A stretch of 64,000 nucleotides of DNA from Antennarius striatus (GCF_040054535.1 NC_090797.1:14002001-14066000), one strand, 5' to 3'; numbered from the stretch's first letter, positions 1 through 14,578 are shown. The notes: generated by a model not told the origin, from the sequence alone. A program made the numbers and translations.

Positions 1-1364
1 GACGGACAAACATCCAACTGGACTTTGGGGCTTAGGGTCGACTCTTATTCGCTTCAGCTGCTCAAGGAGACAATTCAACAGACAAAAAAATGAATTACTT
101 TTCTCAAAAGCATTTAAAATGGGAAATTTCTAGTCTTCTCATTTAAATGCTGGCAAACTAGAACGACACTCAGCAGAGGGTTTACCTGCACCAAGGCCCA
201 AAATAGCAGTTTAATTCAATCAAACCAAAGTCAGACTCAAAACCCTGTGACCAATGTTTAAAACATTAAATCAAGATCTAGATTAGATGTCGTTAGGGTC
301 TTGTGTGGACTTTTTTGTTTGTTTTTGCATCAAAATACATGCATTACTCACTTACATTGCAGGGAGGAGGAGGTTTTTTTAATTTTTGTTTCGGGGAGGT
401 GTCCTGCTGACAACATCTCATGAAAACATCTCATTTTTGCAGGAAATGAAAATGTTTAGATGAATTAATGATCTATGTTATAGAACTGTGCTGCTGCCCC
501 ACACACTACTGCTGGTTTCCACAGACTCATCACAATGAAGAACTGTGCGGATTTATGAGGACTGTGTGGATTCAGATTAACGTAAAGCACGTCTTTACCC
601 AATATGTTCAGCATTAATGTGTTCAGGAGGGGGCCCCGGTTCCCCACATGAAGAGTTGAACTTACAAGTTCAACAAGTTACATTCAGAACAACATGTCTA
701 TCATTTGAAATAAATAGTTTTAAAAGTAAAGATGTTTCCGTCAGTCATGTGATCATCTGTGTTTGTTCTTTAGGGTGAAGTTACTAAGATCTATCAACTT
801 GTATGGGGGGGACGGACGGTAGAGGAAGAGCTGATCTGGATCTGGATCAGGATTTCTTTTGTTCACTTTAATGTTGACAGCTAAAGGAGCTCATATGACC
901 AGTTCAGTGCAAAATGGATCATTCAAAACTACGGAACCAATTTTAATCAAATTTAGAGAAAGGTGGGTCTCAGGGAGGGACATAGGTGAATAGATTTTGG
1001 GGTTATCCAGAAGATGTCATGGATCTATGAGGTGCATATGTCAATCTAACACCCTCTGCATGTGTTAAACTTCATAAGAATCAACATATTTTGATATTTT
1101 CTGACATTTTCTTTTCTGTAAATAGAAAAAGGGTAAGCTCAAGCACAATTAGTCTGCTGATATGTATTAATATGTTTGAACTACGACTCCCATCATCCCA
1201 CGCTGCTTATACCTGTATGTTTATCAAGAGAACCTTAATATACCAGTACTAGCAAAAAGCATGACTGTAACATGTTGCCTTGGAATGTGATCACATCAAT
1301 GTTTTGAAAAAAAACCTTCATTTTAAGAAACCTGTTTAGTACAAGCAGACAATGAGGTCTACCC

Positions 1365-2335
1365 AACAATCTGCTCTGCTTCAGCGTTAATCTGATCTGC
1401 TTCAGCATGAACAATCTGCTCTGCTTCAGGTGAAACAATATGCTCTGCTTCAGCATTAATCTGCTCTGCTTCAGCATTAAGAAGCTGCTCTGCTTCAGTG
1501 TTAACAACCTGCTCTGCTTCAGCGTTAATCTGCTCTGCTTCAGCGTTAACAATCTGTTCTGCTCCAGCATTAATCTGCTCTGCTTCAGCATTAACAATAT
1601 GCTCTGCTAAAGCTTAAACAATCTGCTCTGCTTCAGCGTTAACAATCTGCTCTGCTTCAGCATAGACGATCTGCTCTGCTTCAGCATTGAGAAGCTGCTC
1701 TGCTTCAGCGTTAACAACCTGCTCTGCTTCAGCGTTAATCTGCTCTGCTTCAGCATTAACAACCTGCTCTGCTTCAGCGTTAATCTGCTCTGCTTCAGCG
1801 TTAACAATCTGCTCTGCTTCAGCATAGACGATCTGCTCTGCTTCAGCATTAACAATCTGCTCTGGTTCAGTATTAACAAGCTGCTTTGCTTCAGCGTTAA
1901 TCTGCTCTGCTTCAGCATTAACAATCTGCTCTGCTTCAGCTTTAATCTGCTCTGCTTCAGCATTAACAATCTGCTCTGGTTCAGCATTAACAATCTGCTC
2001 TGCTTCAGCTTTAATCTGCTCTGCTTCAGCATTAACAATCTGCTCTGCTTCAGCGTTAATCTGCTCTGCTTCAGCGTTAACAATCTGCTCTGCTCTGGTT
2101 CAGTATTAACAAGCTGCTCTGCTTCAGCGTTAATCTGCTCTGCTTCAGCATTAACAATCTGCTCTGATTCAGCGTTAATCTGCTCTGCTTCAGCATTAAC
2201 AATCTGCTCTGCCTCAGCGTTAATCTGCTCTGCTTCAGCATTAACAATCTGCTCTGCTTCAGCGTTAATCTGCTCTGCTTCAGCATTAACAATCTGCTCT
2301 GGTTCAGTATTAACAAGCTGCTCTGCTTCAGCGTT
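1365..2335 (-). repeat. 21/24-bp minisatellite (CTGCTCTGCTTCAGC core)
   Basis: About forty imperfect copies of a unit built on CTGCTCTGCTTCAGC are joined alternately by GTTAAT (21-bp period) or ATTAACAAT (24-bp period), giving a 45-bp higher-order unit over much of the array. Both lengths are multiples of three, so the minus strand reads through without stops, as NAEAEQI / NAEAEQIV repeats in one part and LTLKQSR / LLMLKQSR in a shifted part. It probably lies inside the first kcnc2 intron. No splice sites or upstream coding exon were seen, so it is called a repeat and not a gene. Confidence 0.9.
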
Positions 2336-5300
2336 TCGAAACTGCATGTCCCATGAGGACAACTGAGGAGCAGGAAGTTGAGTTTGTTAAAGGTAGCTGA
2401 CATTAACAGCCTCTGACGGTACAGAGCGGCTCCACAGCGCTGACATTCATACAGACTGAGGTCTCCACTCCACATCAGAGTCACATTTTCACCAGTGTGT
2501 GCATTTTAACTGTGTAAATTTCCGCCTCGCACAGCTTCAGATATCTCTCCAGCTCTGCTGTCTTCCTGCCTGAGGGCGGAGGCACTGCAACAACTCTTCA
2601 TCGGCTGCAAACTTTTTCTTTCCAAGCTAGAATCTCCTGGGAGGTGTCTGTTACCAACTTAAGTCGATATCAGGCTGGCCGGCCTTCATCACCATATGTC
2701 ATCATCATCATCAGCCAGAGAGACCCCTGACACCTCAGAGAGATGTTACATTAACAGTATTTCAATTACATTTTGGTGGGAAAGAGAGGGTGGTGTTTCA
2801 GTCAGGTCTCTGAGGATCTTCACAAAGGTCTGAATCTTTTATGTTCGTACAGCACGGAGCACTTCAACGATGAAAACACATTAGAGTCAGAACATATGAA
2901 GCCAGAGAAGAACAAACTTCCTCCTGGAGGACTTTAGATAATAATAATTGGTTATACTTAAAACCCTTCAGTCATCAGTAGTTATTCGTTCCTCCCTTTG
3001 TTAGTGTAATTATTTGTTAATAACATGTCATATCCCAATTCAGTTTGCCTAAAATCAAACATACATTTTATATTTAACTTCAGCATTTGTTAATCATATA
3101 TTTCTGATGTGGAAATATTTTAATATTTAGTGTTGGACTAAAGGAGACAAATTGTACAGTATATCCCATAGTTTTAGAATTACAAAGTAGTCTTTGCTTA
3201 TTTCACTGCTTATATCAGCATGCAGCACTTAAACAGTTAGTATTATAAATCATTTTTTACAATATTAATATTTCACTAATCTCAACATTTTACATTGCTG
3301 AAAATAAATCCATGCAATACAAATCAATTTGATCATTATTTCGACTGTAGTACAATAAGATAAACACTAAGATGAACAACTAGATTTTAAATAATGGCAT
3401 ACTTACGCCTGAATTTTACCAAGCGTCTAAAAGTTAAACTAACCAGCTCAACAAAATAAGATGCTGAAACAGTTAGCACCGTTAGCTAGAAATCGTCAAG
3501 CGGAAAATGGAAACGGATCTTTCATGTTAATTCTGAAACAGTGTTTCAGTGATTTTGAGCCTTTGTTTCCATCCACCTGCCCAGATGTCATCATGTGTGT
3601 TAAAGCTATGGTTGCACGTAGATCTCAACCCTCAACCAACACAACAATGTGTTAGTATGCCTGACCAGTCAAAAACTGGTACCAATTAGCCCAGAGAAAC
3701 ACCAATAATCATTGTGAAGACAACACATCGTGATTTGTCTCTCTTAAATTCAACTGTATATTCACATACGCTGCAAGATATAGTCTAAGAGATGAACTGC
3801 TGAACTCTCCCAGTAACACCATGTGACTCTGTGTTACTTCCTGTACGGTTAGTTCTCCAGCTTGAGTTGCATCAGCTTGTCAGATTAGCTTTCTCCCTCC
3901 ATCCACCTCTGCTGTGTCGATTCAGTTCCACGTACTCCAGCTGGGCGCTGCCTGCTCAGATGTGTCTGCATTTAACACCCAATTCTTTTTCAAGCCTCTG
4001 TCTTTGAACCACAGGAAATGATCTGTGGATGGAGATGGAGACCACGAGTTGATCCAGCCGTGTAGCCAGGGGCACAATTAGCGTCAGACGCGAGAACGGG
4101 GCCGTATCCAGTTCATTACTATCCCTCAAACACAGCCAATGGTTTCAAACAAGATCGGCTCAGAGTTCAGCACCATTAAACGTCTTTGTGTGCACATCCT
4201 GTTCTTCTCATCTCCTAGCTGGTGTGGCTTCATCCTCATCCTCAACTGAGTCTAAGGAGAGCTAGAAATCATCTCGTTGGCAGTGAAATAAGACGGCTCT
4301 GAGGATACAGTAAACACCTCTTTGAAATGTTGGTCTGATCTTTGCCTCTGAATTCCTCACGGCTCTGAGGTTGCCAGTCAGGAGTTAATGTAAGCAGAGG
4401 GAAAGAGTTTCTTTACTAGGCTTGAAAGCTGTGCGGCGTATTAGATTACATCAGCCTTCATTTTGCTAAGTGACAGGATGTCAAACCCTAGACGGAGAGG
4501 CAGACGTTAAGACTTTTCATTTTAAGAGCATCTTCATGCTGTTCTCTGAAATGAACAAAAAAATGAACAAATAAAACCCTCTCTCACATTCAGTTCAGTC
4601 ATTAAATGTTTTATATTCAAATTACTATTTGATCATCATCAAATTGTGTCTCCACACAATGTTAATGTATGTTAATGTAAATGAATCCCATAATATCAGG
4701 TTTGGTAGCAGCGATTTTATGTTTCCATGTGATGCTCAAACTCTCACTCATCCAGTTTTGTGGATTTTACAGTCAGACAGAATGAATTCGAAACCAGATT
4801 AAATTTGGTTGAAAGTGACAAACAGGTCAAACATCTTTTGAGTATATTTCTACAGTTCATGTGAAGCAGGTTCTGTTTGGCACACAGTCACCAAACATTC
4901 AGAGATGGAGTGTTGGACCACACTGTCATCATCCACACTGAAAACACACCTTATTTTTAGGACCTTGCTATGAGAAATATAGAGTCAAGATTATTTTTCT
5001 ACAAATAATTTTAATTGAAATCTTCACTAATGAACATTTTGACATTAACAGCAGAGTAAAAGACAATATTCAGGCACATTGTGGTCACGTTTAGTCATCA
5101 GTTCTTTCTGGTCCCAGTAGAAATAGGGAATAAAGCGTCAAGTGATTTGTGGGAAGTTCAATCTGCTGCCACAGACAGTGATCTGCTCTACAACAGGTGA
5201 GTATGGAGACATTTTAGTCACACAAGTCACAATTTGAAGCTTTTATTATTACAGAATGTCACATTTTGACCTCCAAGCTCTGACCTCATCGCTCCCTGCA

Positions 5301-8300
5301 GGTTTTCATATACTGATTTATTAAGGAGTGACGTACAAACTTCTTGAACCTTCTACAGGTGGTTGCTGAGGTGGTGGCAGTAATATGTACATGGAGCAGC
5401 AGTATTATAGACAGGCAAAGGGGAAATGGGGATCGCTGCAGGTTAAACTGGGTGGGTGTGTTGATGACGGCTGAGAAGAACCAGGTGGTTGTTTGAAGCG
5501 CCGCAGCTCAAGTCGTCTGCCTGGAGCAGCTCACGGGCTTCCTGTCACTTCTGTCGGTTGTTAAGAACTCCACTTATCAGTAAATCACAAAAATCTTTAA
5601 AAATCTTGCCAAACGCATTTGCTTTTCTTCCTAACATCTGGAAGTGAAAGTCTGAACACACCGTGAACAATTTGGACATAAATAAAGCCATGCTTACAGT
5701 ACTTCACAGGAAGTGAAGCTCAGCTGGTCAGCCAGCAGCATCAACACAGACCAGCTCCAAAATCTGACTTATTAATTACCTTTTAACGCAAGAGTGTGTG
5801 AACGGCTTCCAACAAAAAGAGTTCGTGTTGGTGAAGCAGTCGGTTTTTTTAGAATGACAGAAAGATGAACATTAAATATTCATCATTCAGTCCAAAACCA
5901 CACACACACAACCTGGGAGTCGCCATAGAGACGTCTCCTGGTAGCTGATTGGCAGCGCGTGGATAAGATATGGAAGACAACACATGGAGGCTTTTATAAA
6001 CGTAAATTCATGAGATTTAATTTTAATCTAACCCATTCCTGGAGGCACATCTGACTTGAAGCTTATTTATCAGCTGCAGCATCTGGCAGGGTTGTTCTCC
6101 ACTGAGATGGATATCAAAGAAAAAGACCCGTCTCCTCCTTGAAGATCTAGTTTCAGCAGAAGCCATTTTGCAAAATTGATGACCACATCTTTCATTTGGA
6201 GGTGTCTGTCACATTTATAAATCTGAAATCACACATTTCCAGCACATCCACACCCCATTTGAACACTTAACAGGATGTGGCGGCTCATCTAGAAGCTGTT
6301 TCTCCTTCCTTCCGTGCACTTATGCAAACCCAGCCTGGATAATGAGGGAAGAGGTTGAGTGGAAACCTGTGGAGAACTGTCAGAATCAGACAAACTGGAG
6401 GGTTGCCATCATGTAAGTCAAACATGCACGCATGCATTCTTCAAAATGCTCCATTCATGACTGAATGCACTTCATGCCGACTGCTATCCAGAGTCTTAAC
6501 AAATCTGCAAAACTGAAACCTGACATAGAAGGATGAAGATATCTCCCTGGCAACGCTAGCCCACAACGCATTGCTCTTTTCACCTTGAGGGTTTTAGAAC
6601 TGTTGATATGTGCCTCTAACTTTTTTTATATCTTTAATCTAAAAAGATAAATGGTTTGTGCATTTATGATTGGAAAAAAATACAGGGAAGACAGCAATCA
6701 GAGGTTTTAGAGGTTCATTTTCAAAATGCAAATGTGATAAAACATCTTTAAAGAATCGTCACTCTCCAAATTTTTCAAATTGATCTATGAATATTTTACA
6801 ACAGTTACAAAGATTCATTAAAGCCACTTAAGGAGAAGAAACTAGACACGGCGTCAGGTCTCCGATCAGCGCCATCATCACGTACGCCACATCATCTTGA
6901 GCATGTGTGTGTGTGTGCATGTATAAGTATGTGTGTGTGACAGAGAAAGCAAGGCCTGATGGGATGCCGTATATAGCCAACTGTGAGGCAGGCGGTCCAA
7001 TCATGCATACTGAACGAGTCTCCTTCATTAACAATCCAACAGCTTCTCTCCTTCTGTCTGTGTGCCCACAAAAACACATCCCTGCACTCTCTGATGCTCT
7101 TCATCATGACGTGAACAACCAGCCAAAAGTCAGAAAGCACATGGGTGAAGATTCTGGAGCTTCACAGCAGGACGGTGAAGAACTGAAGGTGTGGAGCTGC
7201 TTTAAATCATGAAAATGAACACATGAATGATCCATGATGCCTTTTTGAGGCACCATGTTAAGCTAAAAGTGTCTAAAAGAGTCTGTCTGAGGAAGACTCA
7301 CGAGATTTGTAGCTGAGATCGATGGGAGCTCTGATCTCTGCATACCTCATCACAAAATAAAACCTAGCGTCAGTGTTAAAGTAGTCCTAATCGACTTCAG
7401 CTGTTTCAGAGGCTGTGAAGCTGTTTTGTTGTGAAGCTCCAGAAGCCATCACACACTTTATTTTAATTTTGGATGAAGCGTTCTTCTAACTTTAACTAAC
7501 GTTTTCTGCTACATGTGACCACAGGGGCCCATTTCACCAGCACATGTAACCTGTACCTCATTTTCTACAAACCTCTCCAGTCAGATGGATGGAGAGTTAA
7601 GACAACTGGACTGAACTGGAAACAACAAACACGTCTTTTTACCAGATTTTCTTTTTTTTTTTAATGGTGTTAAACACTTTCCATTTCTCATATGTCTAAA
7701 AGGATAGCAGTTTGATCATCCTTTATGAGAATAAAGGACTTTAACAGGAGTGTGTTGGGTGGATGTTTGGGTGACAGCAGGTATTTCAGTCTCTTACGGT
7801 CAGGTATTGAGAACTTCCCATCCCAGTCAGTAAATTCTACCACCTGAGATGCTCAAACTGTACGTCCCTTTTTAGTGCTGAGCAACCAAATGTTGGAAAG
7901 AGAAGCATCTGAACGACGACAGCGTGTTTCCTCCTCATGCTAACCTGTCCTCTTGAAACCACTGAGCTGTTATAGTCAAAGCAGCGCCGGATGATGATTG
8001 GCAGGGCAGATTAACATGACTGGCAGCGGCTCCAAACATGCCCAGCGGCGTGCCGTCACCACCCACACCCGGCCAGTCATTTGCCCCGCTCTCCTAGCCG
8101 TGGCGTCAGGTTCTGCTCCTGTTTACACATCAGACCGTATTGACTCAGCGAGGCCTCGCCGTCTGCCGTCTGTTTGCGGCGGTACGGTCTCGTTCTCTGG
8201 CCTCGTACGACTCTAGACGCGGCGTGATTCACGGCTCACCTGTAGCTCTGATTAGACAGGAACAAAAAGCGGAGATGCTGAAGCGCCTCACCTCTGACAG

Positions 8301-8644
8301 CACTGAGACATCGGTTACAGAGACATGCACGTATGGATCGGCTGAGATCCCCCATTTTTTTGCATCGCTGAACCCAAACTAACAAGCTAGCAGGCAGGAG
8401 GCTACTGAGCAATAAGAGTTCATGGTTGGGCAGGTTTCTGAAATCAATCAGTTTCACAGACCAGGCGGATCTGAATGAAAACAGGCCAGGGTGATGAGCG
8501 ATGAAGTTGCCATGACAACAGGCAGGCTGAGCGTGAATCCTGGCTTTGGTTTCTTTAGGCGTGTGGCAGGCGGCACCCAGACGGTTTGGTTTTTAACCTC
8601 TTAAATAGAAGAAAGCAAGCTGCAGTCTCAGATGATCGTGGGAG

Positions 8645-8710
8645 GATGTTGGGGGAGGAGGAGGGGAGGGGGGGATCATGGGGGAGGGTTAGGTGTGGGG
8701 GGGGGGACTA
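8645..8710 (+). repeat. G-rich tract with many G-runs
   Basis: Runs of three to ten G are spaced by one to seven other bases on the plus strand. The pattern is compatible with G-quadruplex formation, but nothing else marks a function. Confidence 0.5.
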
Positions 8711-8870
8711 CAAAGTCAGGCATTCGCGAAACCTTTGCCTCAGAGTGCAGACATGGGAAATGGAATGGTGGTGGGTGTTGTTTCTTTGTTTTACCATCCC
8801 AATCCAGCAACGGCCAACTAGAGACATGAGAGGGACAAACAAAGCGATTAACACATAGGGTAACACACAC

Positions 8871-8914
<44 letters not shown>
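8871..8914. repeat. (AC)n microsatellite
   Basis: Nearly uninterrupted AC dinucleotides. Confidence 0.95.
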
Positions 8915-8917
<3 letters not shown>

Positions 8918-9045
8918 CATACACACACAATATCGGGCAGAAACTGACTCTTTCTGGACGTGTGACACTTAAACACTTTTGCATGCAGATTAAAGAGGCA
9001 GTGTTGAGAATGAGGAGAGATCAGGACGGCTACGACAATAGAAAC

Positions 9046-9146
<101 letters not shown>

Positions 9147-11366
9147 CGGGGGGGGGGGGGCAACAGAAATACACCCACGGCCATCCACATTTTAACCAAC
9201 AGATGAGTTGGTTCAAAGAACACGAGAGTTTTTCAGTGAAGCTGGACAAACACCCTCATGGACCGCTTCCTGTCGGCCATGTTGGTCGCTACGCTGTTGT
9301 TGATGGAGGTTTGTCTCTCAGTTGTTTGTTTGTGTTCCTTCCTGGTGATTGGTGGAGCAACAGCACGTCTACGTGACACACAGGAACTCTGTGACAGACA
9401 CAGCTACACCAGGAGCTGTTGTGTGTCACAGCTAATGAATCGTTGTGCTTTTCTTAAACAGAGGTTGACAGTAGCGCATTGGCTCAGGTGTTCGACCAAT
9501 CAGGGTGCACTGATGTCACCCAAGGTACCTCTCTGCTGGCGGAGCGCTTATGGTGATGTAGAGACTGACAAGAGCCCTAAAAAGGGGGGGGATTTCTGAG
9601 ATGGTGAGTCCAATACATCCAGTCAAGTCTTTCATGACACCACTGACCAGCAGGGGGCAGCAGCGTTCCAGCAAAGGCAAGAAAAAAAGAGAGCAAAACT
9701 GCTTTTTGGTAAATGTGGATTTAAACAACGATGGATTTAAACAACTATGCGACCAAGAAAACAGAGACTTGCTTTTCGGTAACTATGCGTAATAAACACA
9801 TGAATAAAGAATTCAGAGAACCAGTAATGGGTTGTGTTTCTTGTCAACATGCAGAGAAATATTTACAGAAAACCATAAATACAATATTGGTATAAATCAG
9901 ATGGTTCAAATGATCAACCTGAGTTGGTAACACACAAATAAACCACGTTTATAATTACTAGCTAACTGTAACGTGCAGTAAGACCCAAGCAGGTTCACTA
10001 TCACTTTTCTCTATGCGTTCACACTCTCCTAACACCTTTAGTGCCCCAGCCTTTTAAACACACACACTTGCCTTCTCACTACACACTATCTCTCCTTCTC
10101 TCACACATATATACTGAGCTTTATTCCATGCATAAAAAGTTGTATTAAAGTTGAAAAAGTCAGCTTTTCATTCAACAAGAAAAGGTTAATCCATCCAGGA
10201 GTCATAGCTTCTCTCTGCCTCCTCTCACCATGACACCAAACTGAGTCATGGCTCAACAGAATGTGGTTCACATGCAGGAGTCAGAGGTAAGAGGCCTCAT
10301 ACAAACAGACGCTTTGGTGCCTTATTGATGCCAGGAGAATGTGGTGTGATATCATTTCTGTTTGTGTGTGAGTGTTCTGAGTGTTGCTGCAAAAACAGGC
10401 AATCAGCTCCATCAGCTCCCTTCTGCCAATTAGGTGTTGCTGAAACAAACTCAATGTTTACCTCTGTTGCATCTCTGCTAGCTCCTCTGATGGCAGAGTA
10501 ATCGCAAAGGGTCATCATAGAAATAAATATGAGTTTCCCTTCAAAATGTTCTTATTTTAAGATTTGGATGCAGGCAAACTGGGATGTCACTTGTAGCTTT
10601 GGTGCACATCCTCCAAAATGTTGATTTCACACATATAGAAACCTTTCTGCCTTTACCTCACTAAATGTTTGCTGATTGATTGACACGTTGTAAGGTCATA
10701 GCAGGAAATACACACGACTCCTCCGGTCCAACCGGCCAATATTAACCAGTCAAATTCCTCTTCAATGCCAGTCACTGACTCGTTACAGGAATTCTGGAAA
10801 AGTTGCACCTTTACAATAAATGTAACTCCAAAATATGATGTCTTCAAATGTGAAAAAAGAAAAAACACTAAATGCTGACAGGATTTAAACAAATTTTTCA
10901 AAGGTCAATTCTGTATGGAAATTTATAGTATGTCTACTTTCTTGCTTAGACATAAAGGAAATATTGTCCTCTGAAGGTCAAAACAGGCACCTGCTTGGAC
11001 CTTCCTGAAGCTCTTCCTGTTGTTAAACTGTAAGAGACTCTTTAATGACCATGAAAACTACAGGAGGAATGAGTTTGGTTCAAGAACACGTTCAATTCTC
11101 CTTAGTCAAAGAACCATTAAGGTACACTGTATTTAAACTGTACCTAACTTGCTGCTGTTTGACCACGTAAAACAACCGTCTGACAGGAATACATCAGCTG
11201 ACCAATCACAGCACTGCTAGAAATAGTTTGATAACCATCACAGAACGTATGTAGGCATATTTCCTTTTTAAAGAAAGTTAGAAGATCAGATCATAGGAGC
11301 AGGATTTGATTCTAGATCCTCAGTCAGACAACAGACCTGTGTGGCTCTGGATGCATTCAGTCAATA

Positions 11367-11700
11367 CAATACAACACTATACATACCATACAACACTATA
11401 CATACCATACAACACTATATAATACTATACAACACTATATAATACTATACAACACTATACAATACTATACAACACTATACAATACTATACAACACTATAC
11501 AATACTATACAACACTATATAATACTATACAACACTATACAATACTATACAACACAATACAATACTATACAACACTATATAATACTATACAATACTATAC
11601 AACACTATATAATACCTTACAACACTATATCATACAACACTATACAATACTATACAATACAATATAATACTATAACAATACTATACAACACTAGCACAAT
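11367..11700 (+). repeat. AT-rich 10-bp tandem repeat (ACTATACAAT / ACTATACAAC)
   Basis: Over thirty copies of ACTATACAAC, ACTATACAAT and related TATAAT variants lie in tandem. Composition and degeneracy fit an ordinary minisatellite. Confidence 0.9.
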
Positions 11701-11765
11701 ACTAATGGTCCCATTTAGAGCTGTGCAAATATTTGATATTAGAAAATCAAATATCATGATAGCAA

Positions 11766-11890
11766 ATACTCCGTGATGCACTGGCGTCACGCCTGGAGTT
11801 TGCCCCGCTTCACGCCCCATGCCAGCTGGGATAGGCTCCAGCTCCCCGTGACCCACGCAAGCGGTCAAGAAAATGAATGAATGAATGATA
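11766..11890 (+). mobile_element. SINE-like 3' part with (ATGA)n tail
   Basis: The stretch around CAGCTGGGATAGGCTCCAG and CTCCCCGTGACCC, ending in AAGAAAATGAATGAATGAATG, is the familiar 3' half of a common fish SINE family with its tetranucleotide tail. The tRNA-derived head is missing, so this is a 5'-truncated copy. Confidence 0.7.
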
Positions 11891-13884
11891 GCAAATAAAT
11901 CAATACTGATACTTTAACAATATTGTAGAAATGACTATTGATGACTTTTTTGATAAATGATCACATGCAATGTACATTATTGCCAAAACTGGGGAAAAAC
12001 AATCATTATTATAGCTCTACTCAATTATTATATGTTGCATATTATAGCTCTAGAAAACTCCTTCATAGAATAACTGTGTATTAATGTGGGATTTACAGCA
12101 GGAAGAGACAGGACCATACAACCATAACAACTAATGTCACGTTATTAATATATAATAGATACTGACAAGTCCAAAATGATATTCTAGCTGTATTCTATAT
12201 ATTTAACACAGCATGTTACAAACGTTCACATGATCCGAAAATGATGGTTTCCAGGCAACCAGCAGGGTTACCTGTTTCACTGTGTTCCCAGGATTTATGC
12301 TAAGCTAAGCAAATAGAAATGAGGTGGTGAATCATTAACAGCAGTGGCTCAACAAGTTAAATGATGTGTGTCTGTAAACAGAATGGGAGAGGCCAGTGGG
12401 AATCAGCTGTGACGAACCAGACATTCTTAATGTCATCGATTCAGGATGACCAGAAGTTTCTCTATTTATTATCCGTTAGTAAATGATTTAAAGAGCAGCA
12501 GCACAACTGAGTGTCTCATCAAGAGGTCGTCTACCCAGTGACAACTGTCCTTCATCACACCAGCTGATGCTGACACGTGTTGCATGAACAAAACCAGCGT
12601 TCATAAGAATGACAGAATCATTTCAGCTGAATATCTGCTTATTGGTTTGTTAATGTAAAATAAAGAACTATTCCTTTAAATTCTGTTTTGAATGCTTCAC
12701 GTGACATGAATGCAGGAGGTAAACACCAAATAATCTGTTTGTGCGGAAATATCCCTGTGAAACGTGAGCCACCATAAAGACCATAAAGATGATTCCAAAA
12801 CCGGATGAACTTTTGGTTTTTGGACATGAAGACACCTGCAGCAGCTCTGTTTCAAACAGTGTCCCCTCTGACCACACCCCACTGATGATGTCACAGCATG
12901 CCAGCTGCCTATAAGAGATAGATTTGCTGTCCATTACCCAGAATCCTAATGCAGCCTATGGCGAGCTTAGCAGAGATGCTGTCCTGAAGTGGAACCGAGG
13001 GACCGGAGAGGGAGACAACTGTTACTGACATGTTGTTCTGTGATTGGCTGGTGTGAAATCCATTCAAAACACAGCCTTTTAACAAAACTCCATATCAGCA
13101 GATGATGAAAATTCATGGGGATAGAACAACGTGTCAGATTTCACATTAGTGCAAGACAAAACTTCCAAAATCCAACCTGTTAACTGTCACCATTGTGTCT
13201 CATCGTAACACAACACTGATGAAGATGACAAGAGTCACGTCGTGCGTCCGATAATCCAGACACTCCTCTAAAGTCCTGCACATTTATTTTGTTCTCCTCA
13301 CACACTGAGTGCCTCTGAGATGCAAAAAAGGACCGAATGAGGTCCAAACAGGTGTTGTGGGTATTTAGAGGAGAGCTCTAGAGCTCTAACCCAATAAATA
13401 AAGAAGAATCACTGCAATGACAACAACAAAATAACACATGTATGGGATGTGTGGCTAAAATAAGCAGCATCAGAGTGGAACAAATGTTTGGCACAGGCCT
13501 AAACACCTAAAGCACACTGAGCTGAGAATATCCTGATGTGTTAACACCTCATTGGCTCATGACAAGTGGAAAAAAGAAGTGATATTTGCACCTTCTTGCA
13601 ATCCAAACTCAGAAATAAGACTCACTACAAGGCAGCGATATTTCCCTTATTATTATCAGTGATGACCAAAAAGACAACATCTACCTTTTAGAAGGGGCAG
13701 AAATATGTTCAGACTTTTCACCAACTTCTGAATTACTTTCTTTACTCTTTCTGAGAGATTCTGGGTTTCAGTTTCTTGTGTACATTTTAGATTGTGTCGT
13801 AGTGATAGTGAAGGACAGACAAGTGAGGTGTGAAGCAGGAGATACGGATGCGATGCCCCCCAAAACGCGTCGGTGCGCCCTTAC

Positions 13885-14439
13885 CCTCGCCGCCCTGGAG
13901 GAGTAGGGATCCTCGAATAGATTCCAGATCACCGGTTGCCACTTCCTCCACAGGCTGACGTTCCCGTCCGCGGCCACATCCTCAATGCCGAGCCTCTTCC
14001 CGATCTCCTCATCCTCGTCCCCGTTGTCCACGTTGAGCTCGAACACGTCCAGAGCCTCCTCCGCGTCCCGGTGCTGCCGGTATGTCATCCAGCAGCAGGG
14101 CTCCACGTCCGTCTCATCGATGCCCCAGAAGGAGAGCTCCTCCTCGAACAGAGGTCCGCACACATCCGCCGGGCAGTGGAGTTTCCCGGTGCGGTAGTAG
14201 TTGAGCACGTAGGCGAACACCCCCGGGTGGCGGTCGAAGAAGTACTCGTTGGTCCGCGCGTTGTACTCGATGAAGCCGGGGACTTGTTGCAGCTGATCCA
14301 GCACCGAGTCGATGTCCGAGTCGGAGGCGAGCAGGGCCAGACGCGTCCCCGGGAGGGTCTTCAGGGTGCTCTTGTAGGTTTCGTGCCTGGTGCCCCCGAC
14401 GTTGAGGATTATCCTCTCGTTGTCGTCAAACTTGCCCAT
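13885..14439 (-). CDS. kcnc2: Kv3.2-type voltage-gated potassium channel, first coding exon
   Basis: This exon encodes the cytoplasmic N-terminus of a Shaw-type (Kv3) channel, which repolarises fast-spiking neurons. The 185 residues comprise the T1/BTB tetramerisation domain (about residues 8-120) and the linker to S1. The Kv zinc site H-x5-C-x20-CC is complete (H88, C94, C115, C116). The start [10 protein letters not shown], the stretch [13 protein letters not shown] and the motif KRLGIED near residue 140 resemble KCNC2 more than the other three Kv3 paralogues. There is no N-terminal inactivation extension as in Kv3.3 or Kv3.4. The exon ends after SSRAAR in phase 0 at a donor reading AGG|GTAAGG (exon base 13885). 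The segments carrying S1-S6 lie outside the window. A teleost duplicate of the gene cannot be excluded. Confidence 0.93.
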
Positions 14440-14529
14440 CGCTCTGTATCAGACATGACTTGATGGAAAGCGTGGGGGAAGTTGGCGAGTGCAGTCCGGA
14501 GGTAACGGCGAGCCCGACGCGCACACACG

Positions 14530-14578
<49 letters not shown>

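Noticed and set aside
1365..2335. CRISPR-like regular spacing of a repeated core
   Set aside because: Units abut with 6-9 base linkers that are themselves repeated, there are no unique spacers, and the DNA is vertebrate; it is a minisatellite.
13936..14463. 175-residue plus-strand frame opposite kcnc2 exon 1
   Set aside because: Antisense shadow of a GC-rich coding exon; no independent splice or domain support.
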